Shown here piece after piece: positions 1 through 9,756 of a stretch of DNA of 64,000 nt; position 1 is the first letter of the stretch, and every line of letters begins with the position of its first letter. The position numbers and the translations under genes are program-made. Under the pieces are notes generated by a model, which worked only from the letters and a program-made list of their open reading frames with translations, was not told the DNA's origin and did not search any database. Source of the DNA: Entoloma clypeatum (lineage: Eukaryota > Basidiomycota > Agaricomycetes > Agaricales > Entolomataceae). The stretch covers positions 1,984,001-2,048,000 of the forward strand of contig OY751486.1 in the NCBI GenBank assembly GCA_963565915.1. Direction: 5' to 3'.

Positions 1-1997
1 ACCTCTGCAGGCACCCAACCTCTATCAAGAACTGCTTCGGCTGTCGCACATCTGGCGCTGGTTGAAGAAGAAGAAGTGGGCTGGTCATGGCCACAGAATG
101 GCGACCGGCGAACAGATGGCACCCGCCGAATTTGGCAACTTCTGTCCAGCATGTCCCCAACCAGGAATCAATCTCCCAGAACACTGGAAAGAGGATCCAC
201 AACGGTAGGTGCATCATCCCAATATCATGTTCCTTGATGAATCAAATGCACAGGTGGGTGTACAATCGGTCTTTTGTTGCCGACGGCAACTTCAAGGCCA
301 ACCATGTTCAGCAAAAAACCTCCGGCGAGGTGTGGCTGGATGAGGGTGCTGGTATGATGTCAAAGCGTGAAGACTATCTCGGATTCCTGAAAACCGCCAT
401 AGAGTGCCTCACAGTATGAAAGTTTCTGCATTGTTATACAGCCCAGAGATGCTGAAAAATTGATTTCTAGAAGGCACCATGTGAGAACCAGTTTCGTGCC
501 ATTGAGCTTGCTATGCTTGGCTCCAAGGCATGCGACATCACTGACATTGTTGCCGTTGCCTGTGCACGGCATGGGTGTTTTGTCCCCAACGCGATTGCCA
601 ATCTATACAAGGGTGAGGGCCAAAAAAATGCTGACTGGGTTCTTCTTATGGGTATCAAGTATGGCAATGTGGATGTGGAACAGATCGTCATGATCATCTA
701 CGACATCGTCTGTCAATACTTTGTCTACCTTTATGACTGCATTGGTCACCTCCTCCCCCCTGGCCTGGTGCTCGCCTCGCCGATGTCACAGCAATGGATA
801 TTCTACACACTCATACAACCGAGCCCGAGGAGCCTGTCGACATAATGCCAAGCGAGGTGCACACCCCGGTGGAAGAATGGATAAGAATGGCCCTCAATAT
901 CAAGGAGAAACAGTGCATGTTTTATGTGTCACTCACTCGTAATCCTTCTGATTTCTGGGCAGGATTGAGTTAGAGGACCGTCTCCGGCATTGGAAAAAGA
1001 ACCCTCGGCCTGAAGATGCAAAACAGATTGAACACCTTCAAGATAATCTCACATCCCAGCTGACTGTGCTCAATACATTGCAACAGCAGGTTGGGGTGCT
1101 GGGAACAGTGGCACCAGATGCATCAACATCAGATGATCCGACAGCCTTTGACAATCTTGATGATGATGAGCATGAAGGCGAGAGCGATGACGACGGCGGC
1201 GTCCCTGGCCGCGATACTGTCACTGGCAACCTCCCACATGAACACTGGCCACTTGTCTTGCCTTCCACTGCGTCTGGTTGCAATCAAGCTCACTGTGCTG
1301 TAGAGGTGGCCGAGAAAACGAGGCAGGCCACACGGCATCTCAATGCACTTTGCACCATCATCGCCGACAAATCCTTTCACTACTCCCATGTCATCCGAGT
1401 AGCACCCCGGAAAAGTGTCAAAACTCGAGCTCGAGCCGCGATCATCAAGCTCAATCAGCAGATTTCTTTCCATTCTCGAGTATATACACGATGCAGGGCG
1501 GCCCTCGGCCGGCTGCAAGCTTCGCCAGATGTCATGGCAAGATTTCGGGTTTTAAGCCGAGATGACCTGAAGTGCAGCATGGCTGTTCTGGATCCCAACA
1601 TCCAGGGTTCAACAACTCTACGCCTGTCCTGGATATGGCAGATGCAACTGGATATCAATCCTACGTCGCCGGCGGCCGTGCTAGAATGTGAGTCGCCGTG
1701 TATTGTCGCCATGGATCTTCTGATCGCCTTTTAGTCCAACATGTTCATTGGTTACATGCACGAGCATGAAGCCACCGCTGGGAGGAGGAAGTCATCCTCG
1801 TCCAATATGAGATGGGTTGGACGACCCAATATTTTATCCATCAACGGAACATTTGGGACGGCCAGCGACAAGTCGCCGCTTCGCCAGGACTCATGGCACA
1901 TGCAGCGAGAAAGGCGGCAATGTGGCAGATCCTTGTGACAGACGCTGAAGATGAATTTGCGGGTACTACAAGGTCATATGTGCGGATAATTGAGTAG
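1..1997 (+). pseudogene. KDZ-type transposase (KDZ1), 5' cut by window, catalytic core deleted
   Basis: Cut-and-paste transposase of the Kyakuja-Dileera-Zisupton group. The reading starts mid-gene with a CPACPQPG cysteine motif of the CxC type. An intron at 205-253 (GTAGGT...CAG, phase 2) joins to VYNRSFVADGNF. A second intron at about 413-471 leads to CENQFRAIE and the conserved stretch ending IGHLLPPGLVL at about 770. There the text jumps directly to VTAMDIL, a region that lies more than 200 residues further on in the second copy at 32-34 kb. The catalytic middle is therefore missing. Later exons continue with acidic DNLDDDEHEG, STTLRLSWIWQM (about 1,610) and a last exon ending at 1,997. 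The missing core makes it non-autonomous. Family assignment rests on remembered KDZ sequence and on the match to KDZ2. Confidence 0.75.
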
Positions 1998-2660
1998 TGT
2001 TTTCACATTTACACATAACATAAGGAAAAAAACATGCATGTAATGTGTAACGATGTGACACATGGCATAAGCACATTGTTATCTGTCACATTTACCGCCA
2101 TCTTCTTCTCATCCACAGTCTATTGCAACTACAATGCCCTCTTCCTCCACCTCAACTTTGTTTATGACTGCTCCTCCTCGTCCCGATCCAAATACAGTAG
2201 TTGCATACTGTGAGTCACGCTTCCGTGCCGCTTTGCTCAGTATCCAGCGGGTGCCGGTGAATCAGCATGGGTGGATGAAGGATATACTTGCCTCGGAATT
2301 GGTAAGCTGATGTGCCGATTAAATAATCTGTATACTCACATATCATAGGCCGTGTCGATGCGCTTTGTCGGCCTGGCGGCAAGTGCTGGAGTGCCAATAG
2401 ACATTCCAATCATCACTCGCACACTGTCGTTCACCGATCTTGGTGGATATGGAAACGATGCTCATCCCCATTTTCCTTGGTCAGCCATGCTTGATGGGAG
2501 CTTCCACCCGACGCAAGAATTTGGCATTGTGCCGCACTACCACCTCGACTGGTGGAACCACCCAGAGCGCCCCCAGCAGATTTTGGATGACGACACGCTC
2601 ACCCAGTGTCTCGAAGTCCACCACGGCGTGCTTGGTCACCCGCTGGGCAGCGAGACTGTC

Positions 2661-2712
2661 GCTGGTCCATTTGCTGGTCCATTTGCTGGTCCATTTGCTG
2701 GTCCATTCGCCG
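2661..2712 (+). repeat. 12-bp tandem repeat encoding (GPFA)4
   Basis: Four copies of GCTGGTCCATTT, the last slightly changed, lie inside the partner ORF and encode Gly-Pro-Phe-Ala repeats. The 12-bp period keeps the frame. Confidence 0.9.
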
Positions 2713-2828
2713 GTCACTCTCTTGCCGACTATCCATCAATTCCCCCTCCCCATATCTCTCTGAACTCTCAGGCAGCGGCGGGGTACCGCGCCGTGGCCCT
2801 TGACGCCTCTCACCAACTCCAAGCGGTG

Positions 2829-2871
2829 GCAAACAGGCTTCATGCTCAGGAAACAGGCTTCATGCTCAGGA
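2829..2871 (+). repeat. 20-bp tandem duplication that breaks the ORF
   Basis: AAACAGGCTTCATGCTCAGG is present twice head to tail. Twenty is not a multiple of three, so the duplication shifts the frame of the partner ORF. Counting only one unit gives an uninterrupted reading from 2349 to 4453. Confidence 0.85.
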
Positions 2872-4555
2872 AACAGGGTCGGCGAATGCGTTGCACTTGG
2901 CCATCCGTCGTGCTAGTGGTTTCAACATGCTCTATGAGCACGCCATGACTCTTGAATCCCTGGAACCCGCAAGGGGACACATTGCAGGACCACCATATCA
3001 GCCATCGGCAACCATTGGCAATCGCGCCGGTTCGCCGGCGGCCACTCCCCAACCCTCATCCTCATGGCCGATGTGCAAATCAACCACCGCTCAAACGCAA
3101 CAGAAAGGTACGCCGAAGAGCAAGAAAGTCACCCTCCAGGATCTGGCCACCATGATCCAGGAGACTGCAGTGGCTGAACGCGACCGATACCAGCAGCACC
3201 CCACCCTGAAGTGGACCTGGGGCGTCGATCTCGAAGTTGACGACATCAGGAAGCTGGTGAGAGCAGCAGAAAACCAGTACCAGCTGCCGCATTCTGGATA
3301 TGACGAGTCCCTAGCCGACGGCGGTTTTGCAGGTAACGACTCTGATGGCCCAGGAGAAGCCCCCTTCTCGGACATGATTGGTCGCCATTCCGCTGCCTCG
3401 CCATCTCTCATCACCGACCTCGGCACCCTCGATATTCCCCACCATTTCAGAGAGTACCCCCTTCGCCGAGCCCACACGGCCACGCCGGCAGACAACCTGC
3501 CACATGGGGCAGGTGACAACTCCGCTGCTGCTTTTCTTCCTGCCCCTTCCCTCACCGCTCTCAATGCTGAGTGTGACTCACCGGTTTTCACTCCAATCCC
3601 CAGGTCACCCCCAACTCAAACTCCGGCCACCTCCACATTGCCTGTCGCCAATCACCAGGAGGTCGTCGACATTATCATGGGCGATATCAGTGATGAACAA
3701 GCGACCTCTGCGGGCGATATTCCTCTCCACCTTGTCATGAAGACACTGGAGGATATGAGTGACACCGACTCGCCATCCCAACATTCGCCGGCCGACCCTT
3801 CGCCGTCCAAACCTTCGCCATCTTCGCCGTCTTCGCTGTCTGCGCTGTCTTCGCTGTCTTCACCGTGCCACCCTTTGCCGAAGCCTGTTGCGCCAATAAG
3901 GCGTTCACTGTCCATTGATTCCCCGGTCACTCCTTCCGCCGCGATCTATCATCAGACTCTGGACGTTGTCATGAACGTCCTAGAGGAGGAGGTGAGTGAC
4001 ATAGAGGATGACCAGAGCGGGCCCCCACCATCAACACTATTTGACAATGCACTGGCGGCTCTTGAGGATTCCAATGAAGCCGACAACGAGGCTGATGGCA
4101 GCAATGAAACTGACGGCACCCATAACAGCGACAGTGACGGCGACAATCACAGCGACAATCACAGCGACGGCAAACCTGACGGCGAAACTGACAACGACAG
4201 CAACAGCAGTGGATCCGTCACCAACGCACCTACTGCCGCCAACGTCGCCAGCGCACTTGAAGGTGTCGACTCCGATGTCTCTGATAGTGAGCCAACTGGA
4301 CCCCCCCCTCTCATTCGTTCGCCGGGGCTCTTTGCCCATGCCCCTGGGGCTCAATTCCAACGCCGCCCTTGGACCGCTGAAGATTTAGCTGATGTGCGTG
4401 TCCCTGGCAGTTCGAGTGATACTGGGTCATCGGAGAGCGAGGGTGCAGAGTGATATGCCTATAGCGGGGTACCATTGTTATTACATTATACTATATACAG
4501 ATGTCTACCCTTCTTCTCTACAATAAAATGAGCCTTGGTTGTCGCCGGCCATATT

Positions 4556-4735
4556 GAACCACATTGAATTGTTGTTGCCGGCTGCATTTACTGTCGCCGG
4601 CTGCATTGAGTTTGTCGCTGGCTGCATTGACTGTCGCCGGCTGCATTGGGTTTGTCGCCGGCTGCGTTGGGTTTGTCGCCGGCTGCATTGACTGTTGCCG
4701 GCTGCATTGAGTTTGTCGCCAACCACATTTCATTC
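4556..4735. repeat. Minisatellite of GTCGCCGGCTGCATTG units downstream of the KDZ1 ORFs
   Basis: About nine degenerate 15-18 bp units of the type TGTCGCCGGCTGCATTGA follow the partner ORF. Related GCCGG-rich words recur in the satellite at 17.3-19.3 kb and, more weakly (GTTGCCGCCTG), after KDZ2 at 34.1 kb. It is probably part of the non-coding 3' end of this KDZ family. Confidence 0.75.
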
Positions 4736-4870
4736 TGTCGCCGTTCACCGTGGCAAATTCGCTGGTGCTCTAGCGAATTTGCTGCTTCCGTAATTTACCA
4801 TACAGTGTACGCGTTCGCTGGACTGTATATTACAATACAGTGTAGGTTGAGTATGTGTCGACTCAGCTGA
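4736..4870. other. Probable KDZ1 right terminus, shared with 19.29-19.42 kb
   Basis: This block (TCGCCGTTCACCGTGGCAAA ... TACAATACAGTGTAGGTTG) recurs with a few substitutions at about 19,290-19,420. It contains opposed TACAGTGTA and TACACTGTA-like words. A shared end next to GCCGG minisatellites at both places fits a transposon terminus. The exact end and any target duplication were not resolved. Confidence 0.5.
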
Positions 4871-5219
4871 TTCACGAGCATCCGGAAGAGCTGTTTTCAC
4901 CCCAACTGTCGCGCCCCAGGACATTAACGAGGATGAAGTCAAACATAATTGCCTCACCAGTCTGCCAACCACCAGCACGCTCCCTGGCCTTGCGACTTTC
5001 CACGGGAAACAACCAGATCCTAGACCCCCAACCCCTATTCAAGGCAAATGCCCGCACATCCACAGTGGGGGGGGGGGATCTGACAGCTCTGACTCATCTG
5101 ACTCCAGTGGCGGAGAGTGTGGCCCGATCCGCCAACAAATTGACCCGTCAAAACTCCCCTGGGCTGCAGACGACACACTCGTCTCCAGATCTTGCGATCC
5201 AGTGGTTCGACGGACCCGC
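4871..5219 (+). pseudogene. Probable Ty3 gag remnant ending at a telomeric repeat
   Basis: Read with small shifts, the plus strand gives HGKQPDPRPP, SDSSDSSGGECGPI and IDPSKLPWAAD, a Ser/Asp-rich run before an acidic hinge as in many agaric Ty3 gag proteins. No complete ORF or zinc knuckle is present. It ends abruptly where TTAGGGG units begin, as a broken and healed chromosome end would. The gag assignment is weak; the junction itself is plain. Confidence 0.35.
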
Positions 5220-5250
5220 GAGGGGTTAGGGGTTAGGGGTTAGGGGATAG
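5220..5250 (+). repeat. Telomeric repeat tract, TTAGGGG x3
   Basis: Three perfect 7-bp units, G-rich on the plus strand, join the gag remnant on the left to the first Penelope-like layer on the right. Confidence 0.9.
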
Positions 5251-5415
5251 TATTTCCAACGCCAAGGACGATGGAGGGAAGGAAGCGACTGGGGGGCCTG
5301 TGCCGAGTGGACAATAGGACTTGGGGAAAGTCCAGGATCCTATTTCGGCCTTTAAAGGCCTCATCAGGTCCGAATACGGCAATCGGTTGAGTCATCTGAA
5401 GAACAATAGAACTAT
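5251..5415 (-). mobile_element. Penelope-like fragment, layer 1 (ribozyme-bearing, variant)
   Basis: This roughly 165-bp piece is homologous to layers 2 and 4 across the hammerhead region but has a different sense-strand 3' end. Its sense strand is the minus strand. It stops at 5,415 against a short telomeric GGGGTTAGGG, so it is 5'-truncated and capped. The divergence suggests a different subfamily member. Confidence 0.7.
5309..5371 (-). ncRNA. Hammerhead ribozyme 1
   Basis: On the minus strand the order is GGAC (stem I), CUGAUGA, GGCCU-UUAA-AGGCC (stem II), GAAA, then AUAGGA...UCCUAU (stem III), U17 and GUCC closing stem I. Every core nucleotide of a hammerhead is present and all three stems pair. 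The predicted cleavage triplet is AUU with the cut before GUCC. Penelope-like elements are known hosts of hammerheads. Confidence 0.88.
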
Positions 5416-5429
5416 TGGGGTTAGGGAAG

Positions 5430-6121
5430 AAGTAGTTCCTTCGCAAAGAAGGACTATGGAAGGGGCGACTGTGGGGCCTGTGCCGAGTGGACAATAGGAC
5501 TTGGGGAAAGTCCAGGATCCTATTTCGGCCTTTAAAGGCCTCATCAGGTCCGAATACGGCAATCGTTGAGTCATTCCAGAGAACAATAACGCTATTGTTC
5601 TCTGGGACAGCTGACTCTGCCTATTGTTCACTTTTGGGCCTAGTCTGACAGCGGCGTGACAGGGAAGTACGCCACAACCCGGAACCGAACAGGGTCCCGA
5701 AGGGACCCTGCAAGGACAAGGCTATGGGGAATCCCCATCAGCGAACCGACAGAAAGGCGCACCACAGTGAACCGAAATAGCGAGTCGTTCCCAAATCAAA
5801 GTCTCAAGAACTTTGAAGACGAAAAGCTATCCCGAAGGATATACAACAAGTAAACTAACCAGAACCCAAGAACCGTAAGAACAGTTACAAGCAACACCCT
5901 AAGTACGCTATTTACGAAACGTACGAAAAAACGCCAGACACAATGTGTTGACATCAGAGTAGGAGTAAGCAAGGGCGAACAAGCAGATCATCTCATCGCT
6001 AGACATGTCGAATGTTCGATCCGACACCAGCTGAGCGAGATGACCCACAATCCCAACCCAACCCTAAGGTTGGGCGCACGTCCATCGTTGAGTCTAGCAA
6101 AGGCCGGACTCACCACCGATC
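5430..6121 (-). mobile_element. Penelope-like fragment, layer 2 (ribozyme-bearing)
   Basis: About 690 bp, over 95% identical by eye to layer 4 (9,757-10,435) and in the same orientation. On the sense (minus) strand it ends with a hairpin (AGUCCUUC...GAAGGAACU) directly followed by telomeric sequence, as in layer 4. At its sense 5' side it extends about 25 bp further than layer 4 before meeting degenerate telomeric repeats. It contains a small hairpin AGGGTCCCGAAGGGACCCT at about 5,691 and no convincing ORF. It may be a pseudo-LTR piece of the element encoding the RT, or a non-autonomous relative. Confidence 0.75.
5489..5551 (-). ncRNA. Hammerhead ribozyme 2
   Basis: Identical over 63 nt to the copy at 5,309 and with the same core. 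It lies about 60 nt from the sense-strand 3' end of layer 2, so self-cleavage would free a short tail that ends in the hairpin next to the telomere junction. Confidence 0.88.
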
Positions 6122-6205
6122 CTAACGTTAACCGGTTAGGGTTAGGTTAGGGGTTCGGGGTTAGGAGTAGGGGGTTAAGGGGTAAGGGTAAGGGTTAGGT
6201 TAAGC
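6122..6205 (+). repeat. Degenerate telomeric tract
   Basis: A mixture of TTAGGG, TTAGGGG, TTCGGGG, TTAGGAG and TAAGGG-like units, G-rich on the plus strand. It separates layer 2 from the 3' untranslated end of the RT-bearing layer and looks older or more error-prone than the perfect tracts to its right. Confidence 0.8.
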
Positions 6206-9200
6206 TGTAAGCCATTGTATATCAATAGGCAGGCATATATCTTTTCAATATAAGCTGAGCTTACGGTTAGGATTAGGCTCCAAAGCGTTTTTCCTATGGT
6301 TTTCCATTTCGCACGAAGGCGATGTACCGTAAGTCGTTGGTCAGCTGTACCGACAAGGTGGGTTTCCACCACCAATTAAAGAACCGGAATGGTCAGAGTG
6401 AGAAGGGGGACTTACTTTCGTAGGTAAGTCTGTGGAAATAAGGAGTCAGTTCTCTCTATTATAGCACTCTAGCGTTGTTCTCCCATATGTTCCTTCCGCA
6501 GTGTTCGTTCTTAAACTACTAACTACAAAAGGGATACACACGCCATAACGCAGGTAAGTCTAGCCGGTGCTTCCAACTATTCTCCCATATCCCCCTCGAC
6601 GCCACAAGCGTGGCGTCAAAGATACTCAATCGTGACGAGACAACCAAGCGTCTCCCAGACTCTGACGAGTATTTACAAGGTGCGCCAATGCAGTTCCCTC
6701 GGTTTCAGATAATTCTGAATCTGAGGAGTCCTCGAGATCTTCAGACAGCCGAAGAACTGGGGATTGACGCGAAGCTTCCTTGTCCATTCCTGTGATCACC
6801 ACCTTTTTCCAAAGGCTAGTTAAATCAAATAAGTTCAGAGTGCGCTTACGCGACACTAAGAGCTTTCGTTTATCGAATCCTAACACCCTGATGTCTGGCA
6901 TGGGGACAATGCCCCCAGAGGTATGCACCTCAACCGTAAGATTCTCGTCGTCCATGACAGACGCCAAGTCTCCTGGGTCAGCAGAAAATCGCGGGTGTGA
7001 GAGGGAGAATTTCCCTTGCTCAGCGTGATCTAAATAATCGCGCCAGAAACCGATGATGGTGTCACCAAGTTCTTTTGCGGAAAAGTAATTCCATGCCTCG
7101 TTGAATTTAGACTTAAGTACTAACACCTCTGCAGGTGCCTTTCTCACTTCGTTGAGACGTTTAGCCCAACTGTCAGCACTGTATTTCTTGAGCCAAGCTC
7201 GAACGAGTTCTTCGGGGTAGCCGCGCTTCACATACAACAGAACCAACTGTTGCAGTGCCCTAAGGTAAGTCGATTGAAGACTACATAGCGTGGCGAGCCT
7301 CGACATCTCTCCAATAAAAGTTCCTCGTTTCACGTCGAGGGGATGGTGTGAGATGTATGGAATTCTTTCCAAGTGAGAACGTGCTTTGCGATATGGCATG
7401 TGTTGTAAAGCGCCTCTTTCGTCGCGATATAACATCATGTCTAAGAAGGGTTGATGAGACCCAGACACATTCCATTCAATAACACAGTCTTCAATGACGA
7501 CTTTTTGCATAGTTTGAAGCGCTTCAGCTTCAGACTCTGCATATACTAAAGCCAGAACGTCATCGATATACCGACCGTAGAAAGCTACGGAGGGATCTTC
7601 CAAAATTCCACAGTATCTCTCGAAATACCAACCGTAGAGGTTGGCTAAGTCTGGAGAATCAGCTACGCCCATAGCAAGGCCTCGACGCTGTTTATAGAAT
7701 TTGTCCTGGAACTGTGTTATTAAATTACGATTACCGATAAGGAGACATTGCAGGAATAGTTCGTGCAATTGTAAATCGTCTCTGTCTATCAGCGCGTAGT
7801 CTGCATCTAAATCAAAGCCGGACCATTCACAGTATAGAGTATCAACGATGTCGATGCATCGTTGAATTGGAATGGAGGGGTAGAATGCGACGACGTCGCC
7901 GGTAACAAGGTAAAATCTTTTATCGGGGATCATTCGTAATTTACTCAATTTTATCGCCAAGTCTTTGGTACCGTGAATAATGGTAGGCGCCGCTTTTACA
8001 AGCGGTTTGAGACATTTAGAAATGTACTTAGCAGCGGGATTCTGGATGGCACTGTGGCATGGTATGATGGGACGCATCTTAACGGGTTCCTTATGAATTT
8101 TGGGAATACCGTAAAATTGCGGCACAGTATGTTTAGCGAATCCCCCGTTTTCTTCTTTGAGGGTGATCTTAGATCGCAAAAAGCGCGCTAACTGCTTTCC
8201 AAGGGGGTGAACGTCAAAGGCTAGTTTAGCTATGTTCCCCATGGAAGTACATTGGTGAGCGAAAATTAGATTAGCTTGGAACTCCGGAATTTCTATATAA
8301 TTCTGGAGGTCATTAAGCAGATCAAGGCTCTTCTCTATAATCCAGTCCCGACGCGAGACTGCAACGCCCAAGTTCTTATCTGTCATGGTAACAACATAAT
8401 CATTATCATACAGAAATCGCTGGATTACTCGGATAGACGGTGCGTTCGGAGTATTTGGTACGTCTTCCTGAGAATCCCGGATTTTAGCTATCGTATTCAT
8501 GACGAAGAGCTTACCGAGATCCAGTCCAAGCGATATATAAGCAGGGACTTTGGGTAGTTTCTGAGTAGTTTCATGTTCTACCTCAAAGTCTGGATCGTAG
8601 AGATTTGAAGTCCCTTCAGTGAATGAGAAGTAAATTCGCCACAATAGACGACGACGGAAGTCGTGATAGGCTTCCGTTAGCAACTTAGTGTTGCGTTTAC
8701 TTTTAAACATATAGTTTAATCCTACTGAGAGGTGATGTTCGACTTCTAATGGCAAGTTCACACCAGGGGAGCGATGTACATGATCTTTATATTGGGCAGC
8801 GAGTATTACAGATACAGGCGTTATAGAGTGTACATAGTCAATGGCGGAGGGAAACGGAAGCGATAGAACCGAATCCGGGTAAGTGGAAGGCCTATTCCAA
8901 ACAGTCTTAGGACTCACGTTAGACGAGGGGGCGGGGGCCCCGAGAGAAATATAAGCGGCTACTGCCGCGCCTTGCCCTTCCCCTTGGCATCCTTCTTGGG
9001 AGCCTTCTTGCCTTTGGCGTCTCCTCCAATTGCCCGCGCTTTGGCCCTGGCTTTGCGGGCGGGGGGCGGGACGAACAGTTTCGGCGGGGGTACCGTTTTG
9101 GAGGAGGAGGAGGTCGACGAGCGGGTCTTGCCATCCTTCTTGTTCTTGTTGAACTTCAGGCCCTTGGGGAGGGACTAAGAAGAAGACCGTTGAATCAGCT

Positions 9201-9721
9201 AAACTGATGGGGGAAGGAAGATAGTATGAACTACGGACCTTGCCCTGCTCTCCGACGCGCCGCTGTACCGCTTTCTCGACGAGTTTCTCCAAGGTGTCCT
9301 TGGAGACGCCGACGTCGCCCTGGGCGACTTTGGCAGCGGCGGCGATTTCCTTCTTCCGCGAAGTCTTCATCTTCTGGGCGTTATCGATAGCTTCGACAAC
9401 CGAGATGACGCGGAGGGGGAACCGAACCAGAGCGCGAATGAAGGCGAGGGCGGTAGTCTTCATCGCAGGGTCGGGGATCCATTCCGAAACGACGAGCTCA
9501 CCGGGCTCGGCGCCGTCCTCAAAGACGGGGACCTGTTTCTCCTTGCAAAGGACAGAGATCCGTTCCTTCACGACGACGTAGTACGTGGTGTGGAGGCGTT
9601 GGGGAATGAGTTCGTTCTGGAGGAACTGCAGCTCCGTCTCCTTGGCGCGAAACAAGTTGGAGAAGGAGCTGTCGAGGAAGTCCTTGTGTAACTTCTCGGA
9701 GGCTTTGCGGAACGCGTCCGC
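6206..9721 (-). mobile_element. Penelope-like retroelement, Coprina-like, 5'-truncated (layer 3)
   Basis: A 3.5-kb layer holding the RT gene and about 420 bp of 3' untranslated sequence (6,206-6,625). Its left end abuts degenerate telomeric repeats and its right end, inside the coding region, abuts five units of TTAGGGG. The sense strand is opposite to the G-rich strand, as expected if cDNA were primed from the 3' overhang of a chromosome end. No GIY-YIG endonuclease is encoded. This matches the endonuclease-deficient Coprina/Athena class of telomere-associated Penelope elements. Confidence 0.85.
6626..9721 (-). CDS. Penelope-like reverse transcriptase, endonuclease-deficient, N-terminus truncated
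   Basis: RNA-dependent DNA polymerase of a telomere-associated retroelement. I read join 9721-9239, 9174-8963, 8891-6626: 987 codons including the stop, open from the truncation point (no ATG). Intron 1 is 9238-9175 (64 nt, GTCCGT...TTAG, phase 0). Intron 2 is 8962-8892 (71 nt, GTAGCC...ATAG). Splicing replaces odd sequence with a Lys/Ala-rich linker (KKAPKKDAKGKGK) and restores the frame exactly. RT landmarks: YGIPKIHKEPVKMRPI (about residue 490), GLAMGVADSPDLANLYG (about 635) and the catalytic YGRYIDDVLALV (about 670). After the thumb comes an acidic tail, with no GIY-YIG domain. One stop ends it at 6,626. Apart from the lost N-terminus, no frameshift or nonsense codon is visible, so the insertion may be young. 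Confidence 0.88.
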   Translation of the reverse strand, partial: ADAFRKASEKLHKDFLDSSFSNLFRAKETELQFLQNELIPQRLHTTYYVVVKERISVLCKEKQVPVFEDGAEPGELVVSEWIPDPAMKTTALAFIRALVRFPLRVISVVEAIDNAQKMKTSRKKEIAAAAKVAQGDVGVSKDTLEKLVEKAVQRRVGEQGKVRSSYYLPSPISLADSTVFFLVPPQGPEVQQEQEGWQDPLVDLLLLQNGTPAETVRPAPRPQSQGQSAGNWRRRQRQEGSQEGCQGEGQGAAVAAYISLGAPAPSSNVSPKTVWNRPSTYPDSVLSLPFPSAIDYVHSITPVSVILAAQYKDHVHRSPGVNLPLEVEHHLSVGLNYMFKSKRNTKLLTEAYHDFRRRLLWRIYFSFTEGTSNLYDPDFEVEHETTQKLPKVPAYISLGLDLGKLFVMNTIAKIRDSQEDVPNTPNAPSIRVIQRFLYDNDYVVTMTDKNLGVAVSRRDWIIEKSLDLLNDLQNYIEIPEFQANLIFAHQCTSMGNIAKLAFDVHPLGKQLARFLRSKITLKEENGGFAKHTVPQFYGIPKIHKEPVKMRPIIPCHSAIQNPAAKYISKCLKPLVKAAPTIIHGTKDLAIKLSKLRMIPDKRFYLVTGDVVAFYPSIPIQRCIDIVDTLYCEWSGFDLDADYALIDRDDLQLHELFLQCLLIGNRNLITQFQDKFYKQRRGLAMGVADSPDLANLYGWYFERYCGILEDPSVAFYGRYIDDVLALVYAESEAEALQTMQKVVIEDCVIEWNVSGSHQPFLDMMLYRDERGALQHMPYRKARSHLERIPYISHHPLDVKRGTFIGEMSRLATLCSLQSTYLRALQQLVLLYVKRGYPEELVRAWLKKYSADSWAKRLNEVRKAPAEVLVLKSKFNEAWNYFSAKELGDTIIGFWRDYLDHAEQGKFSLSHPRFSADPGDLASVMDDENLTVEVHTSGGIVPMPDIRVLGFDKRKLLVSRKRTLNLFDLTSLWKKVVITGMDKEASRQSPVLRLSEDLEDSSDSELSETEGTALAHLVNTRQSLGDAWLSRHD

Positions 9722-9756
9722 CTAGGGGTTAGGGGTTAGGGGTTAGGGGTTAGGGT
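9722..9756 (+). repeat. Telomeric tract, about five TTAGGGG units
   Basis: TAGGGGT units join the truncated RT ORF at 9,721 to layer 4. The last unit before layer 4 is the 6-bp form TTAGGG, the same form seen at the layer 2 junction near 5,428. Confidence 0.92.

Larger units (their letters stand above)
2134..4453 (+). pseudogene. KDZ-associated partner ORF, acidic and Ser/Pro-rich, frameshifted
   Basis: Unknown function. It starts at ATG 2134 (MPSSSTSTLFMTAPPRP). An intron at 2302-2348 (GTAAGC...ATAG, phase 0) joins DILASEL to AVSMRFVGLAAS. The second exon is open to 2948, and the remaining 520 codons to 4453 lie in another frame. The shift is explained by a 20-bp tandem duplication at about 2832-2871; with one unit the frame runs through without a stop. 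The C-terminal half is low-complexity, with three near-repeats containing DVVMNVLEEEVSD or IIMGDISDE, then Asn/Asp/Gly-rich sequence. No catalytic motif is visible. It lies about 140 bp downstream of the KDZ1 transposase on the same strand, within what looks like one element. It may be a nuclear accessory protein of the transposon; that is inference. Confidence 0.6.

Noticed and set aside
4008..4388. Thr/Ala-rich ORF and its antisense Val/Ala-rich ORF
   Set aside because: Frame shadows of the Asn/Asp/Gly repeat region of the KDZ partner ORF.
6240..6375. A possible degenerate hammerhead in the RT 3' untranslated region
   Set aside because: A CGAAA with a short hairpin is present, but CUGAUGA is replaced by CUGACCA and stem II does not form.
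8919..9178. Opposite-strand and alternative-frame ORFs over the RT linker
   Set aside because: Explained by the Lys/Pro-rich exon of the spliced RT gene at 8,963-9,174.
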